NCBI GenBank assembly: GCA_022494885.1
Contig: JAGVSM010002953.1
Location: 1-64,000 of the forward strand
Origin: Micrasema longulum
Lineage: Eukaryota > Arthropoda > Insecta > Trichoptera > Brachycentridae
Reading direction: 5' to 3'
Length of the DNA stretch: 64,000 nt
Shown: piece after piece, positions 36,170 to 47,350 of the stretch
Numbering within the stretch: position 1 is the stretch's first letter
How the letters are laid out: every line of letters begins with the position of its first letter
Notes under the pieces: model-generated
Seen by the model: the letters and a program-made list of their open reading frames with translations, nothing else
Database searches by the model: none
Told to the model about the DNA's origin: nothing
Position numbers and translations under genes: made by a program

Positions 36170-37010
36170 ATGGAGAACATTTAAGAGAAGGTTATATATT
36201 AGTCTGGGCATCTGCAGGGCTTATGACCTGTCATTGGCTGGTTTAAGTGGCCACTTTACACACTGTGTAACATTCACCATTCTACCCATATTCGAACATC
36301 TGTATTCCTTCAATTCTTTCATCGGTTGATGTTTGTGAAGTTAAAGAGCTTAAACCTTCATTTATGCGGGTGAGATTCATCCAATTGAATTATTTTACCT
36401 ACATACTACGCAACGCCTGAAAATCTTATTTTTTCAATTTCTATACTTCTTCGTGAACCGGGTGGATTTATCAACAATATTTTGAGTTTGTCCAAATTTT
36501 TGTAGACAAGAACTGAATTCAACTCCCTGGGGAGCTGTTTATATGAACATATTACAACAAAGATGAAGAACATAGAAGTCATAAGCCAGGTCAATGACAG
36601 GTTATAAGCCCTGTAGATGCCTAGACTTCTTTTTTACCTTCTCATAAAGGTTCTTTATCTCCGTTGTAATACGTTTATATAAACAGCTCCCCAGGGAGTT
36701 GAATCCAGTCCTTGTCTACAAAAATTTGGACAAACTCAAAATATTGATAATATAATGGTATGACATGGTAAGGTTTTAGTTTTTACTGTATAAGTGTACA
36801 TAATGTGTAATTTCATGATTAAAAATCCTTTTTATTATTAACTTATTTACGATTTGATTCATTTATGCTGTTTCTCATTAGTAAATTCCGAAATAAAATC
36901 TAAATTTACTGCAGCAAAGGAGGAAAACATTTATAAAAAGGGAATATAGAAGTCTAGGTATATGAATCAGGATTGTCTACAAACATTCGGACATACTTAA
37001 ATATTGTTAA
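36170..37010. repeat. Family E repeat cluster with a long inverted repeat
   Basis: Contains a second copy of the family-E unit (36200-36400, with GGTGAGATTCATCC shared with 35730) and an inverted repeat with ~104-bp arms (36468-36571 and 36650-36752), which share AACTCCC(T)GGGGAGCTGTTTATAT and TTTGTCCAAATTTTTGTAGA. Another partial unit lies at 36895-37010. No protein is encoded. Confidence 0.6.
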
Positions 37011-37124
37011 TTCCGAATCGGCAAATTACATTGATAAAAAAATACAGTTTCCTTTTCATCGCTTTATTTCTTAATTCCACTCTTTCTCGCACTTTTTAAC
37101 TTTTCATGTTTAAAAAAAACAGAA

Positions 37125-37260
37125 CAAACAATCCACCATGCCATTTACCGTAGGGGTAGACAGAGAAAACAAAGTGCCATATCACTCTGTCTTTGCATAC
37201 AAACCTCGCATTTTCTAAATTCATATATCTTTTTATGCCACTAGATTATTATGCAAGACG
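37125..37260 (-). repeat. RTE-like LINE 3' fragment (second copy)
   Basis: GCCATTTACCGTAGGGGTAG, CTCTGTCTTTGCATACA and CCTCGCATTTTC follow the same order as 34482-34560 (GCCGTTTCCCCGTAGGGATA, CTCTATCTTGGCATACA, CCTCGCTTCCTC). It is more diverged and shorter. Confidence 0.6.
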
Positions 37261-37326
37261 TTCTTTTTAGTGCAGTGATGAAGTGAAGAAAATCATATTG
37301 TCATCGTATTTGACGTCCATGTATAC

Positions 37327-37440
37327 TTTATTTTTATTTTATTTTATTTATTTCGAATACAAACAGATGTACAGGTTAAATTAATATTTGTTTTTAAAAA
37401 CGATATAAAATGTATACATAATAGCGCCTGTCATCCAATT
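37327..37440 (-). repeat. LINE 3' tail, minus orientation
   Basis: A run of TTTTATTTTATTTA followed by TTTCGAATACAAACAGATGT looks like the A-rich 3' tail of a LINE read on the minus strand. Nothing coding remains. Confidence 0.35.
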
Positions 37441-37654
37441 ATATGTATTCACTAATTAATAAAGCAACGACGGCTTAAAGTTTAAACTATAAAAATAATA
37501 AATATACTTTATGTTAAAATAAAATAAATATGGACAGAACAAGGAGATAGTGGAAAGGAAAAAAAGGAAATTGATGAGGAGTGGTAAAGAAAGGAAAAGT
37601 GGAAAATTGCATTTGATTTAATGAATGATGTGCGAGTGACACAGTTTTAAATAG

Positions 37655-38365
37655 TGTATTGGTTGCACAAAAATCCATTATTAAAATAATACTCAGAGTC
37701 CCGATACAGACATCTACTGAAGAAATATTCCATAAATCACAACTTATGACACCAAAACAATTATACGCTAAAACAATACTCACTTATAGATTCAAACACT
37801 ACTCTTACTCAAATGAAAGACATAACCCCCACAATACATCACATACAAATAATATAATCACTAGATCCTCAACACATAAACAATTTAAACAAATACAAAC
37901 TAATACCACTTTCAGACAAAGGGATTTTGAGTATTATTCAATTAAAATCTATAACCTACTTCCACTATCTATTAAAGCAATTAGTAATGAGAAAATGTTT
38001 AAAAGGCTTAAAAAAATGGATAGTGGAGCTAGGTAGAAGTAAAATGGATTGTCTCATTCGCCCATACCAATGCTGAATCAACTGCTCCACAACTGTATAG
38101 CTTATGTTAGGTTTTTGTTGTTTTCATTGTGTGTTTTGTAATATAAATAATATAGATGTATATAAATACCTTGTTTTTAAAACTGTCTGAATATTTGTTA
38201 ATTATGTTTGTTTTTTAAGTGAGTCTTCTTTGTTTATTCTCAAATGTAATAAAAAAAAAAACTAAATTGTTAAGTGTCCTCGGCACGGGAAACCCCAGTG
38301 AGGTCACATTATTTTTATTATTAATTTATAGTTTGTAAGCGAAAAATATGAATAAATAAATAAAT
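37655..38365 (+). mobile_element. Jockey/RTE-like LINE C-terminus with 3' UTR
   Basis: An intact 125-codon frame (37659-38036) begins MVAQKSIIKIILRVPIQTST, contains LMTPKQLYAKTILTYRFKHY and ends DFEYYSIKIYNLLPLSIKAI then FKRLKKMDSGAR. The pattern (QKSIIKIIL; LYAKTIL; IYNLLP..IK) is the extreme C-terminus of a non-LTR retrotransposon polymerase. The 3' UTR holds CGGCACGGGAAACCCCAGTG and ends in GAATAAATAAATAAATGAA at about 38365. It is 5'-truncated and young-looking in its remaining frame. Confidence 0.8.
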
Positions 38366-39547
38366 GAAAAGCATGAATCAAGTCTATTAATTCTCTTCTG
38401 TACATATTGTATGGAGTGTTCAATATATCAAGACTATTAAAAATTTTGTTAAATGTTTCACATACAACGGAACTATGGAACAATTATACGCAAGCAGCAT
38501 GGAATAAATGAAGGGTCACTTATAATAATTTATATAGGCAATTATTCGGACTGCCTAGGTACTGCAGTGCCTCCGAAATGTTTAGAGCTGGACGACCTTT
38601 GCTGCCCTGCCCTACTTCGCCAAAGAGCCTGGAGCCTATGGGAACTCATGAAAAGCTCTAATAACGCGCTTCTCCAAACCACTGCGAAGTGGATCTATTC
38701 ACCGTTGTTCGAGCGATGGTTGGATATGTTGAGATCACCACAAGTGCTTCAAATATATTTTTTTATTTCATATGGTAGAATTGGCCCTGCACTTAATAGC
38801 CATTCAACTGAAAAAAAAAAATACCACGTGAGCGAAGCTAGTTTATTAATATTTATTTATTAGCGTGAAAATATCTAGGTGCATTGAAAATAATTATAAT
38901 TAACCACTAAAAATAACAAAGTAATCTTAAAAATTCCCATAACACCTAAAATGAGGTTATTGTTTGTTAATTATAAATGTTTATATGGTTGTGGTTTTTT
39001 TCTTCAGAGAAAATTGGGTACTAGGCATTTTTTCTACTAAGTAATCTACATATTTACGTGATTAAAAAATGCAAAAATTAATGGCGAACATCAAAAACGA
39101 TATCTTATAGAAATGTATTAATAGAAAAGACATACCCATTAATATCGTCTACTTAATAAAACATATTATATTGATATGTATATAAGTACATTTACATGCT
39201 TACCTTATATAAAATTGTAATCCGATAATACTAATAAACAACGATTAGCAGCTATTTTATTGTTGATAAGCTTTATATAATGACCCAAGTTTATATTTTA
39301 TGATAAAAAAACCTACTATATGTTATTAAGTTGTTTTTACTTCTTCAATGACTTGAAAACTTTACCAAACTATTAAAAGGGAGATTTTTAATATAATGGC
39401 ACCTATACAAGTTTCTCTGTATTCAGGTGAATGAAGAATACAGTTCGGTGTGTGAAATAAAACCAGAACCCTGGACAAGTTTAGTGTTTTCGACTCGATG
39501 ACTAACTACTCTTAGGTAAAAATCCTGAAAGGGAAAATCGAACAAAG
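38366..39547. other. Stretch with one GC-rich protein-like island
   Basis: 38453-38863 is an open + frame. Its central part (about 38560-38745, residues such as PALLRQRAWSLWELMKSSNN and LLQTTAKWIYSPLFERWLDM) is markedly GC-richer than the surroundings. I recognise no domain, and splice signals are weak. It could be an exon, a processed fragment or part of an unknown element. The rest of the stretch shows nothing. Confidence 0.25.
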
Positions 39548-39770
39548 ATAAGTCCACCTCGTAGTGTAGTGGTTAACGACATCGCCTACGATTCTAGAAG
39601 ACCCGCCTTCGATTACTGGCAGGATGAACGAGTAATATTGGTTTCAAGGCTTGTTTAAACTGCAATATTTTTTTGTTCCTAGACTAGCACCTAAAGCGTA
39701 GCGACTGATCACCTTACCTTCAGGTAATGATAATTGAAACATGCTGAATTTGGTCAAATAATGCAGATAC
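39548..39770 (+). repeat. tRNA-derived SINE-like repeat
   Basis: CCTCGTAGTGTAGTGGTTAA is a good A-box region (GTGTAGTGG), and GCCTTCGATTACTGGC a degraded B box 35 nt on. The body includes AAAGCGTAGCGACTGATCAC, shared with 34960-35000. Confidence 0.6.
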
Positions 39771-39956
39771 AGTATTAAATAGTATAATTAACCATTTTAT
39801 AATTTTTATGCACTTTAGCTATCTAATTAATTTATAGTATTATAGATGAAACCATAGTGCATTGGCACTGTATTTTTAAAAACCACAATTTGCTTTGAAG
39901 TTCCATCTCGAAACAGTGCACATTTTACCATAACATATTTTATTGCGTGGCTTAAG

Positions 39957-40530
39957 TGCCGAACGTTTTGCGGCGCGGGCCAGGGATCCGCGCGCGTTTT
40001 AAGGTCTGACCATTTGGTTTGCGGGGCCGATTCAGTTTGATCTTGACGCGCGTGACACGAAGTTTTGTGCTACTTGTGTAGATTTGCAAACAAGCAGTGT
40101 TGTAAAGTATATAAAGTACAAAATAAGAAGAAAGTCAACCGTAGGAAATTTAACTCCATACGAAGACAAATAGCTATCAGGTCATGCAACGTATACATCA
40201 TAATTTCCCCGGTATCAGCTCTGATTTGAGTGAATTTCCTGATTTTAAGAAGTTTCTGATTAGCCCACTCGAGCGTTGAATATTCCTCCAGATCCCATCG
40301 GTTAAATACAAAATAATAGCTTACATGAAATCAGAAAAAAACACTTTAATAAAATATAAACCATGTATATAATAAGCTAAGTAAATAATAAATGCCACTC
40401 TCATTTAAAAAATCGAACCCATATTCTTTGTTTTTTTCAAACTGGTTTGACTTCTCCGCATACCGCGTGGAAAAACGCGCGCGGCTCCTGCGCGCGGGCC
40501 TCCGGTCCGCGCCGTATCGCAAACGCAAAC
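39957..40530. mobile_element. GC-rich inverted-repeat element (unclassified MITE)
   Basis: In a region of ~30% GC, both ends are almost pure GC: left CGGCGCGGGCCAGG..CCGCGCGCGTTTT (39971-40000) and right its complement (40472-40514) with a 12-nt extra block. The outer bases also match loosely (GTTTTGCGG). The interior is ordinary AT-rich sequence without coding capacity. Superfamily unknown. Confidence 0.6.
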
Positions 40531-40555
40531 GATAGCCGCCACCATAGCCATGCAC

Positions 40556-41611
40556 TTATTGTTTTATGTTGATTTGTCATTTAGATAAATAAATACAAAA
40601 TAAAATCAAACGAAGTACCAAACTGAACAAGTTGTTAGTTTTTATATCTCAATAAATTAAACATGGGCTGATAGCTTATTCCTTAAATAAGGCACTGATT
40701 TAAAAATATAACGATTGTTTATTGATATTATTAATCAAACTACTTTTATAACTAAGTTGGCGTAGGTTGAAGTTATTTAGATGTACATGTTTTACGATAC
40801 AATTAAAAATCTTAACTAGTATTCGCCCATTTACATTAAAGATTGTCGTGAATTATTGAAACGAAATAGTTACGTTTCATGTTGACATTTTAGCATATTC
40901 ACATTGTGCTATTAACTATAAGTATTTAGTATTTATATCTTAATTTTAGAATAAATAAAACAAAATCATAGACTATGTTTCGTATCTACCAAAAATTTCG
41001 TTTGATCAGTCTCGAGTTTCACGAAACAATGATCTTGTGTTTTTGGAGTAATTCTTTACACGAATTTGGCCTTAGAAGTTAAAAATATTACAAAGTTTTA
41101 AAAATATAATAATAATAATGATTCAACAACCACCAGTAAAGTTAACCTGACTATAGAAATGATTTAAGTGGTTTAATTTGTGGCATGTATGAAATATGAC
41201 TCATATTTTAAATTAATTTACACACAGACAAGTATTTCAAATATTTATAACATTATCTTTACGCTTTCTGTATTGTTTGATAACGGACCGGTATTTGTTA
41301 TACTTCGGCATTAGTAAGAAATTTCAGAGAAAACAATGAACTAATGTATGCCCATGTTTGGGTCACTACAATTTATATAACGAACAAGCGATATAATGCG
41401 TTGTTTCTTCAGATTTAAATTCTAATGAAACTACGACGCACGCAACAAAAAACGCAATATTTTTTAATTTTTTACAAATATGTAGGAGGATCACGAAAAT
41501 GTAAATCGCGATTGGTCCCGTGTTCAAAGCGAATGACTGATCCAATATTGCACAATTAATTTTCTTGGATATCGTTAGTCACGTCGAAAAGGAGTATAAT
41601 CGACAAGTGGC
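40556..41611. other. AT-rich stretch without recognised gene
   Basis: Nothing supported. Confidence 0.45.
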
Positions 41612-42290
41612 ATAATTCACGGACCAACTTTGAAATGCACTCTCCTATACCCAGGATACATAGGTATGGAAATGAATTAGAACAAATATTCGATATCTTC
41701 AATACAAATTCTGTTTATGAATTAAAACGAATTCTCACTCGTTATTTTTTAGAAAAATAATGGATTTATTTTTAAATATATTATTAAATTTAACTTTGTT
41801 TCCTGGAATACGTGATTTTTTATTTATTTATTTAACATGTTAGACATAATTTTAAATTGTACATTGGTGGATTTATTGCCAAATGGCAACTTCTTCCAAC
41901 CAACTGATGATGATGATTTCAATAAATAGAGGTATTTTTTAGTAATTTAACTTTTTTTTCTTTCTTTTATTGCTCAAAAAACTTTTTTTTTTTTAGTACT
42001 AATGTTGTATTTTTTTTTTATTATTTTATAGATTATTCTAGTTATTTTCAACTTAAATGTGTTATATTTATATTTAGTACATAAGATTTTCTCATGGTTA
42101 TTGCTATCTTTATTTAGAAATGTTATGTTTCTTTTTAACTTTTTTTATTATATGTTTACTAAATTGTTTAGTTCTAAGTATTCTTTTATTTCATACTATG
42201 ATTATTGTGCACTGCTGTAAGTATTTCTGAAAATTATTATTTTTTCGTAAAAGGTTCTTTTTACCGTTGATGTATAAATAAATAAATAAA
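41612..42290 (+). mobile_element. Non-LTR retrotransposon 3' end (family B, copy 2)
   Basis: Same-orientation homologue of 4695-5372. The decayed frame reads NS.TNFEMHSPIPRIHR..GNELEQIFDIFNTN with a stop, then ELKRILTRYFLEK before TAA. The 3' UTR shares GCCAAATGGCAACTTCTTCC and ends GATGTATAAATAAATAAATAAA at 42290. Confidence 0.75.
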
Positions 42291-44666
42291 TGATCCAGAA
42301 AAACTTACTATCTATGCGCCCGTGAAAATTTCAGAAATTTGATCCAGTCCATAATTATTGAAAATTTTTAATTACTTTATAAATTCTTATGAGTGATTTA
42401 TTATTTATTACTTATTTCTTATTCTTCGTGCCTATATAAATATTTATAAGATTGTTTTAGACTATCTTGCACTCATTTACATATTAAAGAGTTTATTTTA
42501 CTATCGTTAAGTTAGATTGGGTTAGGTTAAAAATGCGATCTGCTACGGTTTTTAGTTTACTGCCTTATTTATAAATTTTATTTATTACATACCCATGCCC
42601 ACGGATTGGTTTATATAAAATCAGCTAGAATTTTTTTTGTCAATAACTGATTTAATAAAAGTTAGTTATTAAAAAATGGTTATATCCTCTCTAAAACAAT
42701 ATGAGTATTAGTATACCACATTATTTATATCTGATACATTTTTAGATAAGTTTAATTTGTAGCTTATTGTTTTACCCATAGTAAAATCATAAATCCGTTT
42801 AATTGTCTTTTGTTTATTGTACGAAGGTATCGAATAAGCTTTATTGAAATATTACCTAATTTCAAATATTTAATTTTATCAACGGCAAGTAAAGACTAAG
42901 AAATTTCAAAATAAATTATCAACCTACCCGTTCAAGTGTTGTGCACAGAAAACTCTAAATTTATCAATCCTAGTAAATATACTAAAATCACTCGTCTATA
43001 GTATGTCCCACTTTCGTACTGTTGATTAAAAAAAAAAACTTACGTCGCACTTCTTGTATGTAATTGCTGGTCATTTAAAAAAGTATTTTGAGTACCTATA
43101 TGCTTATTTAGCTAAACAACTAAAGCCAAAAAATAATAACGTTTTGAAAATTATACTCAGCATATAATTTACCATTAGTTTTTATGTATTTTAAACAATT
43201 AACATTGGTTTTTTGGTGACATCAAATTTTATTAAGCAATCGTTGTTGCGTCAAATAATATATTATTCTGAAGTTCTCTGTGCTAAATTTAAATATATTG
43301 TATGTATATTTAAATTATGATCATTTACACTAAATGGTGCATAGTGCATTGGTATAATTTGTTTATTTGTTTAAATTTAATGTTGTGCACACAGTGCTAT
43401 GTTAATATAAATCTAGACAATATTACGAACAAAAAATAAACCTAACACAGCACCAATTACGTACACAACACAATATATGAAACAACTATCTAACAGTACA
43501 ACAGGATGTAAGAAAAATTTGTGCTTTGTGTGAATTTACTAGCGATTGTGTTTTTATTGTTGTGAGTATGAAATGTAGTGCGTGGAGTGAGGTGTATGGA
43601 GTGATGTGTATAAGATGTGGTGTTTATGTAGTGTGTATTCTGGTAGTACCTAGTTTAGTATTAATTGTTTCTGTTTATTTTCAAAGAGGCTAAATGATAC
43701 TAATATTACAGTAACTTTAACTAATATAATAAAATAATAACCAGTTTATCGTACGTAGATCATTTTATGCTCCCTGTCAGACCCCCAGAATACCTTTTTA
43801 TCTCAATATTATTACATACCTTCGCGTCGTTGCGCCGGCAATATCTTTTTTTTACTTCTTAATTTAATTTTAACCAAATTCACTTATTTATATTTTTATG
43901 ATAAAGTAACGTATTTTTTCATTTCGTTATCAATATATTTTTTTTTAAAATCGTCATCAAAAAGTACATTGTTTAAATTATTTCCTTAATGTATATTAAA
44001 ACAGATGCTGCCGGCGCCTGGCGCATCGACCATACGCAGTTTGTACGCAGTGAACGCATTAACTACTATACCGCAAAACGGGAAAAACACGATTAGAATA
44101 AAATAATGACTGATATGACCTGACATTTTGATGTCGCTGAAACAGGAATTGCCATTTAAAATACCATCAATGCCACAGTGAATAAAGCTGATATTATCGC
44201 AGTACATCACCCCTGACTATTTGAACAAGGTATTTAGGTAATAAATACTCGTAATGCGATAGTTTTGACATTCGTTATTCTGATAGTACAAACATATGTA
44301 ATGTTAAAGTTCGACCAGCTGCAGTCCACCTGCTTAATCGTCCTCATTTGAATGATCGCCTTTTATGATTGGGTTGTAAGAGTAGGCGATAACTTTTAGT
44401 CAGAAAGGGTATTCAAAAGTACAGAAAAATATTTTTTACCTACTTTTAAATGCATCTTTAAACGAAAACTAGCTGCTATAAAATTAACTCAGTTCGAACG
44501 AAGGGTAGTTTGACAACGGGTTTAGAATTTTCGTTTTCTATTCTGTAGTCTGTAGTAGAAGTATCAATCGTATTGTTTAATTTCTGCACCTAAGTAGGTA
44601 TTTAAAGTATTCGGGGGGTGCGTTTTATTTGTCACTTGTACAAATCGAATTCCGTAATAAAATCCC
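42291..44666. other. AT-rich stretch without recognised gene
   Basis: Nothing supported. A purine/GT-skewed patch with recurring GTGTATGGAGTGATGTG-like words lies at 43560-43640, and a small GC-rich island at about 44005-44060. Confidence 0.45.
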
Positions 44667-44913
44667 TGGGCCCCGATTACAATGGGAAGTTAACAGAGTT
44701 ATCTTAGACCTTCTATAAAGAAAAATCGATATTTGTGTACGAAAATGAGTTTATTTGTATGAACAGTTAAAGTATATTTATCGGTTACCTATAATTGAAC
44801 ATATTAAGAAGAAAAAAATACATGCATATTCTGCTTTTTATACAGAAAACTTCATTTCACTTTGTAGATAAAATTTAAGATAAATGTTAACTACCCATTG
44901 CAATCGGAGCCCA
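44667..44913 (+). mobile_element. MITE family D, uninterrupted 247-bp copy
   Basis: Terminal repeats TGGGCCCCGATTACAATGGG (44667 on) and, from the right, TGGGCTCCGATTGCAATGGG continue for 28 bp with three mismatches. No target duplication is clear. The interior matches 34288-34460 in reverse orientation. Non-coding. Confidence 0.8.
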
Positions 44914-45073
44914 GAGAATAGATTTGATGTACTATTTAGTAACACTAAAACGCATTAGTATTATTTGCTATGAATATCAAAGTAAAGTATAAATTACTCG
45001 ATTATTGCCATTAGTATTTGTAAGCATTATTTCTAAATTTATTTCTTTATTAGGATGCAGCTTCATACAAAAA

Positions 45074-45350
45074 ATTAAGTACACTTTCATGTACCGAGAA
45101 AAGATTAAGCGATTTGACAGTTTTGCAGCACCGTTAAGGATGAAATTAACTTGATTCGTATTTTATTTATTTACTTGTATATACTGCATACTACTATGTA
45201 TATTATTAAATGTACCTACAGTTAAGATAATATTTAGTTTTATATAAATTATCCTTACACTGTATAATATTCACCAGTCTGAAGATGCCCATTAGAGGGT
45301 GAAAGCGCTAATTGGTCAAAGTAAATAAGTGGAAGTGTACCAAGTATTTT
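45074..45350 (+). mobile_element. Miniature Penelope-like / retrozyme-like element
   Basis: A hammerhead motif (45273-45316) is followed at once by a segment (45328-45350, AAGTGGAAGTGTACC) that is an inverted copy of 45074-45094 (AGTACACTTTCATG). The same layout, ribozyme then inverted terminal segment, is seen in the Penelope-like element at 14232-15094, but here only ~180 bp of non-coding sequence lies between. Boundaries and target duplication are uncertain. Confidence 0.45.
45273..45316 (+). ncRNA. Hammerhead ribozyme candidate with complete core
   Basis: Stem I ACCAGT (45273-45278) pairs with ATTGGT (45311-45316), one G-U pair. The core CTGAAGA (45279-45285) fits CUGANGA exactly and is followed by one extra U. 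Stem II GCCC/GGGT (45287-45290/45297-45300) closes the loop ATTAGA. GAAA (45301-45304) is followed by palindromic stem III GCGC, then U16.1 (45309) and A17 (45310), so cleavage would fall after 45310. The loopless stem III implies activity as a dimer or tandem copy, as described for Penelope-like elements. Confidence 0.6.
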
Positions 45351-45889
45351 TTTAAATTAATAACTTGTATGTAAATATAAGTTATTACATCATTACAATG
45401 GAATTCCATCAAGAATTTTCAATAAATAATTTAAATGAAATCAATATAATACAATAATTTACAGTGGGTAATAGAAACGCACACCAGTATGAGATGTATA
45501 TTAAAGTAAAATTAACAGACTGGAAAACTAAGATAGTTTTAATTTTGTTAGTAAAATTTAATCACGGATCAAGGAGTTTGAAACCTCGTATAAACTGAAG
45601 TTAACGTTGTCATTAAAACTTTACAAACGCGTAGAGATGATCGAGTGTTGACATGAATAATTTTACTCTAACGATTAAGCAAGCGATCGCGTGCTAGATT
45701 TTACATAGATAATTACCATGTTGAAAACTAAACAATAAAAACGGTAAAACGCCTATAAAAACCAATATGTTTTAAAACGTGATCATTAAGTGAGTAGCCT
45801 TTAAACACTTAAAAAGCAGTGCGAGGCTTAAAATGTTTAATTAGTTCAATTTTTCTTGTATCCACACCGGTTGGCGCCCAAGAAATCTC

Positions 45890-47350
45890 AGCATATTTAA
45901 GGTCGAATGTTTTTGATTTAGTTTTTTGGAATTTTCGCATAAATGTTTCTTAGGGTCCTAGAAGTATCCCTTCCAAAGTCCCCACCCCTCGGGCGTCCAC
46001 TCCTCTCCCTCTTTCACGACACCAGACCATTTCCTTAACCCAGTTTCTTTCACCTGCAAGAAAATTTGTAGCAATAGGTGTGAATGTGTATCTGCCAGGC
46101 TTGAATGCAGCTTGATGTGTGGACATTGACATAGGTCATCATCTTGTATGAATGTATATTACGTTGGAGATAACGATGGTGATTCTGTGAAATAATGTTT
46201 ATTTGGTAAATGAAATTAATAAATTACTTAAAAAGTACTTAAAAAATGTTTAATTGTCAACGGTTATCCCCGATTACTAGACTACGCAGTTTTTATCAGG
46301 TCACGGTAAATTTAATTACAAATTATTTGTTTTCAATATTGTTGATTTCTCCTTGTAAAATCTTCTGAACACATTTCGTGGTCTTGTCCCTTTCCCCCTC
46401 TCTATGATTACCGAATGGAGCTTCTCGCTACTATCCGTGGCCCTGTTATAGGTCCTGTCGGATACACAAATCTGGTGGCTTCTAAACAGAATTTCAAAAA
46501 AAGGTTTGTAATTATTTCGGCGAATCAATCATGTCCGATCAATTTAATCCCAGTCAATGAAGAATTCACTTTCCTCTTTCCTCAATCCAATGAAGTGCAT
46601 TTTATGTACTTCTGGATTACCTTCTTTCAGCAGAAAGATGGTAAGGCAACCAGATTACAGAGAACTTCTTCGAGAAATTTGTCTCGTTCGGCAACGAGTA
46701 TTTTTTTCGTGTATGTGGGCACCGCAGAGGAGACTTATGTCCTTGGATGCGGTGTGTGGTATGTGGTGGGCAAGCTGTCAACAGATTATTTCCATTGAGG
46801 TCCCAATTGTCAGTAGGTACACATCTCGTAAAAGTGAATCAAATGGAATATATGTTATAATATGTATTATATCGGTTAACATTAGGCCCATTAGTGAGGT
46901 CCTATGTTGTGAAGTCGTGCGGGATACCATAAAAAAAGTAAAATTTGTATTTCGGCCCCAACAGCTACAGTACTGATTATCCAGAGGTAACAGCGTAACA
47001 TGTCTTGTGATGCCGGACGCTGCGAGCTGAGCCAAGTCTCCTACGATAATTTTGTAGGTAAATGTATCAGAATTATTTTTGTCTTAAATTTCTTTATCAC
47101 AGTTTCTGTAGTTAATTGAGAACAAATGATTATTGATAAATGATTATAAATAAAAAAACTTAAAACATATTTCAAGAAACCAAGATCAATGAATTCTCTC
47201 AAAATGAAATACGAATTATTTTGCTGATAATTTAATGATAATAACCTATTTGTGTAAAATAAAAAAAAACATGCACAATGACACATTTAGGAATGGAAGG
47301 AGGAGCGGACACCTGAGGGGTGGGGACTTTGGAGGGGAGGGTTCTAAGGA
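45890..47350. mobile_element. DNA transposon with long terminal inverted repeats (unclassified)
   Basis: Left (about 45935-46010) and right (about 47285-47350) ends are inverted copies sharing CTTAGGGTCCTAGAAG-like sequence, CCAAAGTCCCCACCCCTC and TGTCCGCTCCTCC. A third, isolated end lies at 58745-58850. The interior (46316-46980) is GC-richer and carries several overlapping short frames on both strands, one of them minus (46528-46316: MIRRNNYKPFFEILFRSHQ..). I cannot assign any of them to a transposase family. It could be a decayed autonomous element. Confidence 0.55.

Noticed and set aside
46415..46976. Two overlapping + strand frames of 127 and 139 codons
   Set aside because: They overlap each other and minus-strand frames inside an inverted-repeat transposon; no domain recognised, so not called as host genes.
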